A stretch of DNA of 64,000 nucleotides from JBBAGC01 sp964491265 (GTDB lineage Bacteria; Spirochaetota; UBA4802; UBA5550): NCBI GenBank assembly GCA_964491265.1, contig CAZBFP010000004.1, forward strand, positions 62,001 through 126,000, in the 5' to 3' direction. Of this stretch, positions 45,701 to 53,967 are shown piece after piece. The notes beneath the pieces were generated by a model that worked only from the letters and a program-made list of their open reading frames with translations, ran no database searches and was not told the origin of the DNA. Every line of letters starts with the position of its first letter. Position 1 is the stretch's first letter. The translations under genes were made by a program, and so were the position numbers.

Positions 45701-47947
45701 CCATGGAAAAATTCTTTTCAGAACAGGTTTAGTAATGATCTCCACTGTCTTTTCAAAAGAACCTGTTAGTACAATATCACTCTCTTCAATTTCTTTATCA
45801 GAAAAATGAAAAATTCTGGAATCGGTGTAAAGATCAAGTATAACCCTTTCCGCTCTTTCAACCGCCTCTTTTACCAGAATATCCACAGCGGCGCTACCCT
45901 GGCTCACGGTAGCGGAACTCTCTTCAAAGACGCTTGACATTGCATATCCTTTCAGAAGCAACTCTAATTCAGCTGCCCGCGGAGACCTCGGTTTTATAAA
46001 AACAAGAGCCTCCTCTGCTTTTGTAGCAGCGCCCTGTATCATCGAAACGTATAGAGACGCCTCGTCGGGATCATCTACCGGATACCCGATAATAATTACA
46101 GCATCTGTCTCTTCTGCTGACAGCTTCCTCCGTATTATATCCAGCTCTTCACTATCGATTGACTTTAATCCCATTTGTACAGCAAGGGATTCGCGGATTG
46201 TGTTCTCAAAAATAAACTTAAAACTTCTCCCGCCCCCTCGCAGATCAGCAAGGGGCAGCCTCTCATCTCTCATGCGTGAAATAAAATACCAGAGAGATTG
46301 TTTCTCTCTTCCAGGATTTTTCTGCAGAAACTGCTGGATCTTTTTTTCAAAAAGAGCGATGGGATTCTCTTCACGCTGAAAGAAGAAGGTGTCTTCCAGA
46401 TCTGTGTCTCCTCTCACTGAAGAGAGAAATGAGGTTTCACGTTCAAGACGGCGGAGAATTTTTTCCCGTATAAAAGTATAATTCAGATCCGGATCAAGTT
46501 TACTCCTCTTATCCATTACAAGATTTGCAAGATCCTGGGCAGAGGGAGGATTTGCACCGGGAAGAATCTGGTAAAGCATAATCAATTTTAAAATCCTGGA
46601 AGCAAGAAAAGCATCTTTTGCGTCTTTAAATATCGAGGGAACATCCCGTTCAATACTGTTAAATACAATTGTCATAAGCCAGTTATACTCAATCGATTCC
46701 TCAAGATTATTTCTAAAGTGATCGAATATACGGTCCGGGAAAAGTAAAGTTGTACAATCCTCATCAAGAATGCCTGGAATACCTCTGCTAATGTTTCCCC
46801 CTACCTCAGTAACAATAAAATCGACAAGGCCCCGTGTTTTGGAAAATAGTCCGGCTACCCCTTCCAGCATCCTGAATGTTTCCGGATGAACCGGATACAT
46901 GAGATAAAAATCATCCGCGCCATGCCGCCAGCGGGGGAAGGCATCGGCAAGATTACGATATACCCCATTAATCTCCTCACTGCTCCCCTCTTTTTTTACC
47001 AGAAGACGTTTTTCAACCAGCTCCCGCAGATGAAGGGTTGAAAGATTTATACGGACCGGATACCGGTCTTTAATCCTGTTTAGCCCGTCTGCAGAAATTG
47101 AGGCGACCTCTTCAATATTTTCCTGCATCGAAAAAAGTACCCGCAGATTTGAGGATCTGGTTTTCTCCCCCATAAACTGAATAAAGCGGATATCTTCCGA
47201 CACAAGCTCACCTCTCCCCCTTGCGCGAAGAAATTCAGATAGCTCATCAAAGAGCAGAAATAGTCCGCCTGGATAGCTCTCTTTAAGGAGCATATCCAGT
47301 GAGGAGAAAAGCTCGTTATAATCATAAAACAGGCGGAGTGAACTTTTCTGCATACTAAGGAATGAATTAATTATATCCCGCTGCCGCCCCGGAGGCTCTT
47401 TATCAAAATCGGATTCGCTGATATGATCACTAAATTCATTCTTAAAAGCGGGAAGCACTCTTTCTTTAAACTCAGCTATCTGCCGGCTGAGATCAGGCAG
47501 ATCAAGTTTAATCGAACGCTCAATTAAACTTCTGGAAATCTTTTCAACAATAATATCTGACAGACTATTAACAGATGAGTAGTCTGTCAGGCTCAATGAC
47601 AGAGGGAGAAGTTTTTTTTGAATGATTTCATTTTCATAATTCTTCAATTCAGGGATATGACGGATGGTGATTTTCATCATATCGGGGTAATTAAATATAG
47701 CACAAAGATAGGCGATAAAATGACTTTTCCCTGAGCCATAGCCCCCCTTGAGCATAAATCCTGCGCCTGTATCTTTTACTGTGTCAGCAAGAATAGGCAG
47801 AAGCCCTTTACGTATATCGTCTGTTACAACAAAAGATTCGAATATTCTGGATTTTACTTCTGATTCGTCATAACGCTCAATAGACGAGACCTGGATTACA
47901 GTATCAACAGCAGGCACATCTATTAGATCACGAATCTTTTTCATCAA
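42734..47947 (-). CDS. Fused BrxC/PglY-like P-loop ATPase and PglZ-like protein
   Basis: 1737 residues. Walker A GGYGSGKSHF at 68-77 and Walker B LLFDELSEFL at 231-240 mark a large AAA+-like ATPase of the kind found in BrxC/PglY (DUF6079-like). A long helical middle follows. The last about 180 residues look like a PglZ alkaline-phosphatase-fold domain: LLIVFDSLRIDLFLEM, CITADHGFVEN near 1698, and RYSHGG close to the C-terminus. In BREX these are separate proteins, and no PglX, BrxL or BrxA/B gene is here. ATG at 47947 lies 20 bp inside the upstream TPR gene. A defence role is inferred. A word copy at 43944 encodes VRAL. Confidence 0.75.
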   Translation of the reverse strand: MMKKIRDLIDVPAVDTVIQVSSIERYDESEVKSRIFESFVVTDDIRKGLLPILADTVKDTGAGFMLKGGYGSGKSHFIAYLCAIFNYPDMMKITIRHIPELKNYENEIIQKKLLPLSLSLTDYSSVNSLSDIIVEKISRSLIERSIKLDLPDLSRQIAEFKERVLPAFKNEFSDHISESDFDKEPPGRQRDIINSFLSMQKSSLRLFYDYNELFSSLDMLLKESYPGGLFLLFDELSEFLRARGRGELVSEDIRFIQFMGEKTRSSNLRVLFSMQENIEEVASISADGLNRIKDRYPVRINLSTLHLRELVEKRLLVKKEGSSEEINGVYRNLADAFPRWRHGADDFYLMYPVHPETFRMLEGVAGLFSKTRGLVDFIVTEVGGNISRGIPGILDEDCTTLLFPDRIFDHFRNNLEESIEYNWLMTIVFNSIERDVPSIFKDAKDAFLASRILKLIMLYQILPGANPPSAQDLANLVMDKRSKLDPDLNYTFIREKILRRLERETSFLSSVRGDTDLEDTFFFQREENPIALFEKKIQQFLQKNPGREKQSLWYFISRMRDERLPLADLRGGGRSFKFIFENTIRESLAVQMGLKSIDSEELDIIRRKLSAEETDAVIIIGYPVDDPDEASLYVSMIQGAATKAEEALVFIKPRSPRAAELELLLKGYAMSSVFEESSATVSQGSAAVDILVKEAVERAERVILDLYTDSRIFHFSDKEIEESDIVLTGSFEKTVEIITKPVLKRIFPWHSKIAPGVDITSRETFNQIIKLFAVKDIIDFNFEGSKALKNTIDALFPYKGIILKTSNQYQIAPDPSVNSFIREIISYVRENGGSFEKIYNYFRKGPWGIKRDLFSLYLFILHQTGFVTLERGGRALKGQSLDLRALQMCDSIRTGDELSPLFLERFELLGPFAEGLTAKKIHLQIQNKVWDDLVSFKREKEQDAARILAELKNLKGYPVFRNHPLDKIEKSVEIINQFMGHIFVSKNSRDGLQYLLEFLVDFPDMSFYFELYERYMSFRNLNLDRIIFIYDYLSSSAVMPFEGLKDKYLNLLDDMKNIEEHIIKNNIEEFISRFAAFQEEYADRYADEHKKIQSASNFFELEAIKQTVPYRVLYNLSRIEIISVESDLIRVDEIINSAAASVCRRQVLQELKRRPFCECRLSQPSSKYNAEYLSAMIRDGIRQYFALLQNEENRRKIISYTGSMSGDQEQEERAILKGILSIDPDRTDDATLLRASGREAVALINSALSGTLRVVKKDLEDFTGAVYGRRYRKHELMKIFEKWLLADMPGGSDEDIIFELSNPSAEETILEIPPVLADDLKPCVRTNRGELRVRALVLFYLLRNIEGINAADIISKSLFVDFDEQGLTLLVDRYTGFIEGVKNWEVIFEPGFLNEVLKGADIDSLGTDSLLLLFSRSGGLSTVMTLIIETFIMDERILLPETIYPFSGGEAHIELLNRYRIFLECKKKYHRESGKKSGFPAAYFIAAARALIAGEKLKSIAFHNNILAELVSGECDSLRESVMTEAEGHFKEILPLYEKSMSPGTIIPKIETLSPLLIVFDSLRIDLFLEMVSFLSSEGITCSAPELYCVPLPSDTLTYRSELFPGIIPENGLVFEFNSREWIFIKAAERDYRKNDVRSIISNNSESGVILWIGILDEKIHSTKQDLATLSREMEIFCREIFIPLLREVPIQRTICITADHGFVENTSYSAKNEPRYSHGGNSFPERLVPFVKCRRK

Positions 47948-48917
47948 AGCCCACTTCCAATTCGTTCTTAATTTTCTTTATTTTCCCCCAAAGCTTTTTA
48001 TAAGCCGGATTTTTTACAAGCATATTCATCCGGTCAAGAAGCGCAAGTTTTTCCTCTTCGCTTTGTGCCGAATATATAACAGATGTTAAAAATATATTAT
48101 CATGGAATTGAGTGTCATCAAGCAGCATAAAATGCCTGAATGCGTGTTTAAATTCTTTAATTTTATAATAGGCAAATGCAAGCATCCTGCGATTAAAGCC
48201 ATCCGGCTCCAGTTCCAGAAGACGACTATAAACTTCAACAACCTCGGGAAATTTCTCCTCCTTCTTAAGCTGCTCTCCAAGAAGCTTAAGCATCTGAGGA
48301 TTTTCATTATCAGACAGACCAATGGTTTCCCGGATATCCTCTGATACAAGCCCCTTCTGATCAATCCTGAGGGAAAGCTTCTCTTTACTATAAAGGCTAT
48401 TATGCGGTTCAATATGGATTGCTCTATCAATGTTCACCAGAGCTTCGGGGAAATCCCCCAGGTCACGGCATATCTGAGCAAGAAGATAATAAATATCTGC
48501 TCTATCCGCTTTTATATTTATTGCCTTTTTCGCATATTGCAAAGCCTCTTCCCCTTTGCCTGAAAGCCGCAGCACCTTTGCAATACGCTTAAGCAGAAAA
48601 AGATCCCCGGCTGTTTCACGCTCAAGGTCAAAATATATTTCAACAGCACGGGAGTAGTTTTTTTTTGCAGCATAAAGGTCACCTTTTGCCCGAAGTGAAT
48701 AATAATTACCCGGGTCAATTGATAAGGCGCGCTCAATCAATAATTCAGATTCCGGGTATCTGGACATCCGCATATATATATCCGCAAGCCGGTTAAGGAG
48801 TTTTGTAGAGGTAGGGTCTTTTGCTATCTCTTCAAGAAGAAGTTCTTCAGCTTCACTAAATTTTTTCTCACCAATCAAAGATGATACAAGGTTAAAAATA
48901 TCCCGGGAAACTGCCAT
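47928..48917 (-). CDS. TPR protein coupled to the P-loop/PglZ gene
   Basis: 329 residues with at least five tetratricopeptide repeats, e.g. AKDPTSTKLLNRLADIYMRM, ALSIDPGNYYSLRAKGDLYA and AINIKADRADIYYLLAQICR, all with the 34-residue A/L-G/A-Y-P pattern. No signal peptide. It overlaps the giant ATPase/PglZ gene by 20 bp, so the two are translated together and the TPR protein is a likely scaffold or sensor partner. Confidence 0.88.
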   Translation of the reverse strand: MAVSRDIFNLVSSLIGEKKFSEAEELLLEEIAKDPTSTKLLNRLADIYMRMSRYPESELLIERALSIDPGNYYSLRAKGDLYAAKKNYSRAVEIYFDLERETAGDLFLLKRIAKVLRLSGKGEEALQYAKKAINIKADRADIYYLLAQICRDLGDFPEALVNIDRAIHIEPHNSLYSKEKLSLRIDQKGLVSEDIRETIGLSDNENPQMLKLLGEQLKKEEKFPEVVEVYSRLLELEPDGFNRRMLAFAYYKIKEFKHAFRHFMLLDDTQFHDNIFLTSVIYSAQSEEEKLALLDRMNMLVKNPAYKKLWGKIKKIKNELEVGFDEKDS

Positions 48918-49017
48918 ATCTTCTCTTTTCTGTTAAGTATACTATAATTTATTGTTACCCATACTTACCATAAATATCTTCTAATTTTGATAAAATGTCA
49001 AGGAGAAAATTTTAAAG

Positions 49018-49061
49018 GGGGTCAGAGCATACTTTTCGACAAAAAAGTACGGGGTCAGAGC
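49018..49061 (+). repeat. Two GGGGTCAGAGCA words around a small hairpin
   Basis: Words at 49018 and 49051 flank TACTTTT-CGACAA-AAAAGTA, which can pair. A third word is at 49307, 45 bp before the transposase gene. The gap 48918-49351 (434 bp) is otherwise AT-rich and may hold the 27-codon ORF at 49161. Confidence 0.8.
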
Positions 49062-49160
49062 ATTATGAAAAAAAATTAAAATCCTACAAAAAAATCAAAA
49101 AAAATTCCTCCAAAAACGTATATATAGTAACGCAATTAAATATTCTATCTGGAGAAAGAA

Positions 49161-49241
49161 ATGATACTGCTTGTCTGCCTTTTAAACCTGTTTTCTCGAC
49201 TTGAAGAAGCATTAAATCCGGATAATGATCCGCTATTCTGA
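49161..49241 (+). CDS. Possible 26-residue hydrophobic peptide
   Basis: ATG follows GGAGAAAGAA. The frame reads MILLVCLLNLFSRLEEALNP then DNDPLF and stop. A good ribosome-binding site and a hydrophobic N-terminus are the only support; it could be chance or the remnant of a longer gene. Confidence 0.25.
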   Translation: MILLVCLLNLFSRLEEALNPDNDPLF

Positions 49242-49351
49242 CTAAAATTCGCTTAAATTTTTATTTATTCCAGGAATAATAATCGATTTTACTCCGCCTC
49301 AAGTTTGGGGTCAGAGCACCTTATCAAATCATTAAAAGAGGAGTCATAAAA

Positions 49352-49939
49352 ATGCCAAGACCACTTCGAATCTGCGAGCCTGAATTAACTTATCACTGCT
49401 ATTCCCGCTGCATTGAGCTGAGAAATATACTCTCCCCCGACTTTGTAAAAGAAATGGCAATTGAGTCGATCAATATGGCTTTAGAAAAATATTCTTTTGA
49501 GCTTGTGCACATGGAATTTGTGGAGAACCATTTCCATATTGTTATAAAGACATTAAAAAAAGATCACAGCATATCCAAAATAATGCAGTTTATTAAGGCA
49601 AGAATAACAGAAAAATATAACAGAATGCATGGTCGTACCGGAACTCTATGGAACGAGCGCTTTAAATGTAAAATAGTTGAACATTCCGAGGATCCTGTAG
49701 ATTATCTACTCTGGCTTTTGTGGTATATTGCCTATAATCCGGTAAGGAAAAGGGTAATTCGCGATCCCAGGGAATCTGCCTACGGGACCATAAGGGTTTA
49801 TCTGGAAGAGGAATATAAGCCAAGGATTAAAGTTACTCTACATCAATATTTCGTTGATCTGGGAAACAGCTTTAGTGAAAGGGTAAAGCGATTTCTTGAT
49901 TACGAGGACCAATACAGGAGACATCTGGCGTCACTGTAA
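49352..49939 (+). CDS. REP-associated tyrosine transposase (RAYT, Y1 family)
   Basis: 195 residues. HUH motif FVENHFHIVIKTLKK (His-x-His) and the downstream catalytic Tyr in ARITEKYNRMHGRTG, followed by TLWNERFKCKIVE and YIAYNPVRKRVIRDP, are the RAYT/TnpA-REP signature. AGAGGAG lies 12 bp before ATG. RAYTs are single-copy housekeeping-like transposases that mobilise short palindromic repeats rather than themselves. It sits in the middle of the densest cluster of GGGGTCAGAGCA words, one of them 45 bp upstream. Confidence 0.93.
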   Translation: MPRPLRICEPELTYHCYSRCIELRNILSPDFVKEMAIESINMALEKYSFELVHMEFVENHFHIVIKTLKKDHSISKIMQFIKARITEKYNRMHGRTGTLWNERFKCKIVEHSEDPVDYLLWLLWYIAYNPVRKRVIRDPRESAYGTIRVYLEEEYKPRIKVTLHQYFVDLGNSFSERVKRFLDYEDQYRRHLASL

Positions 49940-49984
49940 CAAAAGAAAATTTCATAATCTCATCTGACAAAAAGGAGTACTTTG

Positions 49985-51019
49985 CTAAAAGTATTGGATA
50001 GTATATTGCTCTTTAAATTCAACCTTCCCTTCAAGAACTTTAGAAACGAATATTTTCCCTTTATCATCTACAAGAATCACAGAAATACTTTTATTTTCAA
50101 TAAGGAATTCTGCTGTTTTATTAAATCCCATGACAAAAAAGGCTGTGGCATATGCGTCAGCTAAAACAGGGTCAGAGCATATTACTGAGACAGAAATCAA
50201 ACCAGAATCAGCCGGATATCCACTTTTCGGATTAATTATATGATGATATTTTTTACCATTATACTCCCGGTATCGCTCATATGCCCCGCTTGTAGCTACT
50301 GAATCTTCTCCGGAAAGGTCAAGTGTGCCGATTATTCCAGAACCAGTGGGATCTTTTACACCTACAATCCAGGATTTGCCCGCATTTTTGCCGATAACCT
50401 GGATATCCCCACCTGCATCAACAAATCCGGTAGTTATGCCATGTTTTTTCAGCATCTGCACTGCTTTTGAAATAGCATAACCCTTTGCTATGCCGCCCAT
50501 ATCTGCTCTGACCCCTTTCATTTTAAAACCAGCTGTATTCCCCCTATCCTCAAAAAGGAGATTTTCATAGCCCACATACTTTAATTTCTTTTGAATTTCA
50601 ATACCAGATGGAGGAACAAACTTATCAGCCCTGAAATTCCATAATGAACTGAGAGAAGCAAAGGTGACATCGAAAGAACCTGAAGTTTGACTGCTAATAT
50701 CAACAGATAATTTCAATAACTCATAAACCTCCGGTGTCAGCTCAACCATGCTCTGACCCCCTTCTCTGTTCAACCTGGCTATATCCGTTTCATAACTATA
50801 GGTACTGAATAAAGCCTGGATCCTCTCAATCTCCGTGAAAGCTGAATTAATCGCCTCAACAGCAGTTTTTCTTTCAGAATTTACAGTAATATTTACTATA
50901 GTACCAAGAAGAGGCCTGCTTACAGAAATTTTATCACTTCTGCAGCCTGTCAGTATCAGTAATAGCAGTATTACCTGAACTAAGGCCGGAATAATTTTAT
51001 GTCCATTTACTCGATTCAG
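49985..51019 (-). CDS. apbE: FAD:protein FMN transferase ApbE, lipoprotein
   Basis: The frame is open well above the TTG at 50773. Read from 51019 (CTG, with GGAGG 4 bp upstream) it gives VNGHKIIPALVQVILLLL then ILTGC, a clean lipoprotein signal, followed by VSRPLLGTIVNITV and FSTYSYETDIARLN. The start codon is unclear: no in-frame ATG exists, and the ATG at 51003 is out of frame, so CTG, ATT or a frameshift must be considered. The core has GGIAKGYAISKA, GFVDAGGDIQV and HHIINPKSGYPA. It attaches FMN to Thr of flavoproteins such as NqrB/C or RnfG. Three word copies lie inside, in different frames. Confidence 0.85.
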   Translation of the reverse strand: MNRVNGHKIIPALVQVILLLLILTGCRSDKISVSRPLLGTIVNITVNSERKTAVEAINSAFTEIERIQALFSTYSYETDIARLNREGGQSMVELTPEVYELLKLSVDISSQTSGSFDVTFASLSSLWNFRADKFVPPSGIEIQKKLKYVGYENLLFEDRGNTAGFKMKGVRADMGGIAKGYAISKAVQMLKKHGITTGFVDAGGDIQVIGKNAGKSWIVGVKDPTGSGIIGTLDLSGEDSVATSGAYERYREYNGKKYHHIINPKSGYPADSGLISVSVICSDPVLADAYATAFFVMGFNKTAEFLIENKSISVILVDDKGKIFVSKVLEGKVEFKEQYTIQYF

Positions 51020-51045
51020 GGCTCCTCCCTTTCTTTAATGTCTCT

Positions 51046-52047
51046 TTACGCTTTTTTTTCTGCTGAGAATCTAATGCTCTGACCCCTTTTCTTGACCCCT
51101 TTTCTCTCCACAGAAAAAACCTGCTTTTTTAGCATCTGTTTAAAGCTTTTATACCGGATCTGGTCTACTTCTCCATTCTCAACTGCGTTCAATACTGCAC
51201 ATCCAGGTTCATTATCATGCCTGCAGTCACCATACCTGCAATTTTCTGCAAGTTCCTTAAAATCATCAAAATCATCCTGCTGAAAACTATCGTCACTGGA
51301 AACCGAAACTCCGCTAATCTCCTCTGTATCAACAATAATTGCGCCATTTTCAGCCCTAAAAAGATCCATCCCCTTTCCGGAATTTCCACCTGCAATTGCC
51401 GCAATTATCGATGATTTACCGGCACCTGTAATACCTGTAAATGAATAGGTTTTACCATATTCCATATGATTTTTAAAGTCATCCACCCCTTCCCCGGAAG
51501 CTGAGCTGAGAAAAAAGACCTTAAAGCTGCTAAATTCTTTCTCAATTTGAGTTTTACGTTTATCATCTTCTGTAAGGTCGGTTTTGCTGAATAGAAGGAG
51601 CGGAGCTGCACCATTTTCGATAATACCCTGTGCAAGCTTATGAATGACAGAAAAATCGGGCATTTCTGACATAGATACGACTATACATATATAATCAATA
51701 TTCGCACCAAGAAGTATTTCACTCCACTCATCATCTGGATCTTTTGGTATAAAAACCGATTTCCTCGGTATAACATCATAAATCTGTGCTCTGACCCCAT
51801 CCTCGTGTGCTCTGACCCCATCCTCGCCGGGGATCAGGAATACCCAGTCACCGATTACCGGAAGATCATCATTATCAACAACTGAATAATTAAGCCTGTC
51901 GGAAATTTCCGCCTCAACTATTCCATCCTCACACAAAACCATCAACGTTTCTGACTGTAAAACAACTCTTCCCGGCTTAAGATTTACATTGAGTTTGTTA
52001 TACTGCTCTTTAAACCATGCATCCCAGCCGAAATCCTCAAGCCTCAT
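51046..52047 (-). CDS. rsgA: Ribosome small-subunit GTPase RsgA
   Basis: 333 residues, circularly permuted. An N-terminal OB domain is followed by G4 (LLFSKTDLT), G5 (SSASGEG), then G1 (GITGAGKSSI) and a G3-like DTEEI, and a C-terminal zinc knuckle CRYGDCRHDNEPGCAV. It assists 30S maturation. Residues GEDGVRAHEDGVRAQIYD in the OB domain come from a 21-bp tandem duplication carrying two words; the C-terminal KGVKKRGQSIRF carries one word and a partial one. Confidence 0.9.
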   Translation of the reverse strand: MRLEDFGWDAWFKEQYNKLNVNLKPGRVVLQSETLMVLCEDGIVEAEISDRLNYSVVDNDDLPVIGDWVFLIPGEDGVRAHEDGVRAQIYDVIPRKSVFIPKDPDDEWSEILLGANIDYICIVVSMSEMPDFSVIHKLAQGIIENGAAPLLLFSKTDLTEDDKRKTQIEKEFSSFKVFFLSSASGEGVDDFKNHMEYGKTYSFTGITGAGKSSIIAAIAGGNSGKGMDLFRAENGAIIVDTEEISGVSVSSDDSFQQDDFDDFKELAENCRYGDCRHDNEPGCAVLNAVENGEVDQIRYKSFKQMLKKQVFSVERKGVKKRGQSIRFSAEKKA

Positions 52048-52136
52048 AACTGCATCTCCGCAAAATAAATATCAATCGCAAAGGCATAAAGCCGAAACTT
52101 CTCATATATCACTGATTTTTCAGAAACAGCCTGTTT

Positions 52137-52826
52137 TTAATTCACTGATACTTCTGTTATTTTCCTGATAATACCCGGAATTTCACCAAAACTATGTACA
52201 ATATACTTTTCGCCGGCGATTTCATCAACCCCTGCGTGTCCGAATGCACACCCAATAAAAGGGATATTGTTTTCCACTGCAGCTTCAAGATCTGTGTAAC
52301 GATCTCCTATCATAATAATCTGTTTAAGATCATCCAGCTCTGAAATATAATGTTCAATTACACCGGATTTATTTAGAATATCCCCTTCAGGATAGATAAA
52401 GGGTTCGGAAAAATACTTCTTAAGATCATAGGTTTCCAGAATTGCCTCAACATATGCTCTGACCCCGTTTGAAGCAACAAGCATTTTATAATTTCCAAAG
52501 CTCAGGTCCACAATAGTTTCAAAAACATCATCTATAAGGGTCCCCTTCTTATCTCTTATCATCCTAACCAGATTTTCTGTGCATATAGCTGCAAGTTCAT
52601 TCCTGGTAAATTCATCTGAATCAGGGAAAAGCAGTAAAAAAATCTCCTTAAGGGGGAGCCCAAGGGTTACAGTTATCTCCTCCCTTGAAGGTTTCTTTAG
52701 TGTTAAATGAGGCTTTTCCTTTATGTATGATTCAATCCCTTCACCAAAGGCTTCTTCCAGTATATTTCCGGCATCATAAATAGTACCGTCAATATCAAAA
52801 GCCAGATATATATTATCTCTTTCCAC
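52137..52826 (-). CDS. HAD-superfamily hydrolase (phosphoglycolate-phosphatase-like)
   Basis: 229 residues. Motif I AFDIDGTIYD, a helical cap (about 20-95), motif II MLVASNGVRAYVEAIL, motif III Lys in NKSGVIEHY, motif IV IMIGDRYTDLEAA. It probably dephosphorylates a small metabolite; the substrate is unknown. The GVRAY codons next to motif II are an exact copy of the dispersed word (52455-52466). Confidence 0.88.
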   Translation of the reverse strand: MERDNIYLAFDIDGTIYDAGNILEEAFGEGIESYIKEKPHLTLKKPSREEITVTLGLPLKEIFLLLFPDSDEFTRNELAAICTENLVRMIRDKKGTLIDDVFETIVDLSFGNYKMLVASNGVRAYVEAILETYDLKKYFSEPFIYPEGDILNKSGVIEHYISELDDLKQIIMIGDRYTDLEAAVENNIPFIGCAFGHAGVDEIAGEKYIVHSFGEIPGIIRKITEVSVN

Positions 52827-52952
52827 ATTTACCTGCTTTTTTTTTCAGTGCTGCAGACTCTTGCTATAAAAATTAATTATTTTTATAATAATCCACAAAA
52901 AAATATAAATCTATCCCTGTACACTTAATGTCAAATAAAAAATTTACTATAA

Positions 52953-52981
52953 TGCTCTGACCCCTATCTTGCTCTGACCCC
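52953..52981 (-). repeat. Two words in the pyrD leader
   Basis: TGCTCTGACCCC at 52953 and GCTCTGACCCC at 52971, 18 bp apart, in the 235-bp gap before pyrD. A TTGACT at 53002 could be a -35 box, but the matching -10 is weak. Confidence 0.8.
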
Positions 52982-53061
52982 TTTTCTTTTTCGATTTTTT
53001 CTTGACTCCATAGCCTCATTATTATCTAAAACAGTAATCAAATGTTCCCAAGGAGCTCCTC

Positions 53062-53967
53062 TTGAAAAATCAGGTAAAAATAGGTAATCTTACATTAAAA
53101 AATCCCGTTACTGTGGCATCAGGTACAGCCGGTTATGGTGAAGAGCTGTCTCAATTTATGGATATCTCATCTATCGGGGCCATCTTTACAAAGGGGCTTT
53201 CACTTAATCCGCGGAAAGGGAACCCGGGGAACAGAATTCATGAAACCGCTTCAGGGGTATTGAACTCAATAGGTCTGGAAAATGTGGGTCTTGAGGTATT
53301 TCTGGAGAAGAAACTCCCCTTTATTCTTAAAAAAGGGGCAACCCCCATCCCAAATGTGGCAGGGCACTCGATTGAAGAAAATATTGAATTATGCAGAGTG
53401 CTTTCTGAAACCGACGGGATCGATGCAATCGAACTTAACGTTTCATGCCCCAACGTGAAGCATGGAGGGATAGCCTTCGGCACAGATATTACAGTTTTCA
53501 CCGATCTGCTTGAGCAGGCACGGAGAGCGACAAAATGCGCACTTATTGTTAAGCTCTCCCCCAATGTTACAGATGTTACTCAATTTGCAGTAAGAGCCCA
53601 GGAGATTGGAGTTGATGCTGTATCCGCAATCAATACTTTTCTGGGAATGAAAATAGACATAAATAAAAGAAAGCCATATTTTAACAATAAGGTTGCAGGG
53701 CTTAGCGGTCCTGCGATTAAGCCCCTGGCAATCAGGATCGTTTATCAGATTTTCTCAAAAATAAATATTCCCATAATCGGACTTGGCGGAATTGCATCTA
53801 TTGATGATATGCTGGAATTTATGATGGCAGGAGCAAGCGCAGTTTCAGTAGGGACAATGAACATGGTGGAGCCTGCAGTTTCCGCAAAGCTTGCGGCAGA
53901 TTTAGACAGATACATGGTTAAGCACAAGATTAATACAATAAATGAAATTATTGGAGCAGCCCATTAA
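53062..53967 (+). CDS. pyrD: Dihydroorotate dehydrogenase, class 1B catalytic subunit
   Basis: 301 residues from TTG at 53062 (AAGGAG upstream). VASGTAGYGEELSQ, FTKGLSLNPRKGNPGNR, GVLNSIGLENVG, ELNVSCPNVKHGG with the catalytic Cys and GLGGIASIDDMLEF identify the FMN-dependent, NAD-linked class 1B enzyme of pyrimidine synthesis. Its partner PyrK is not in the window. The last codon and stop (CAT TAA) are supplied by the left end of the MITE-like element. Confidence 0.95.
   Translation: MKNQVKIGNLTLKNPVTVASGTAGYGEELSQFMDISSIGAIFTKGLSLNPRKGNPGNRIHETASGVLNSIGLENVGLEVFLEKKLPFILKKGATPIPNVAGHSIEENIELCRVLSETDGIDAIELNVSCPNVKHGGIAFGTDITVFTDLLEQARRATKCALIVKLSPNVTDVTQFAVRAQEIGVDAVSAINTFLGMKIDINKRKPYFNNKVAGLSGPAIKPLAIRIVYQIFSKINIPIIGLGGIASIDDMLEFMMAGASAVSVGTMNMVEPAVSAKLAADLDRYMVKHKINTINEIIGAAH

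Noticed and set aside
42734..48917. Complete BREX locus
   Set aside because: No PglX methyltransferase, BrxL/Lon protease, BrxA or BrxB gene is present, so only a BREX-related fusion is claimed.
41555..49061. CRISPR array made of the GGGGTCAGAGCA words
   Set aside because: Spacing is irregular, the word is only 12 bases, copies occur on both strands and inside genes, and no cas gene is present.
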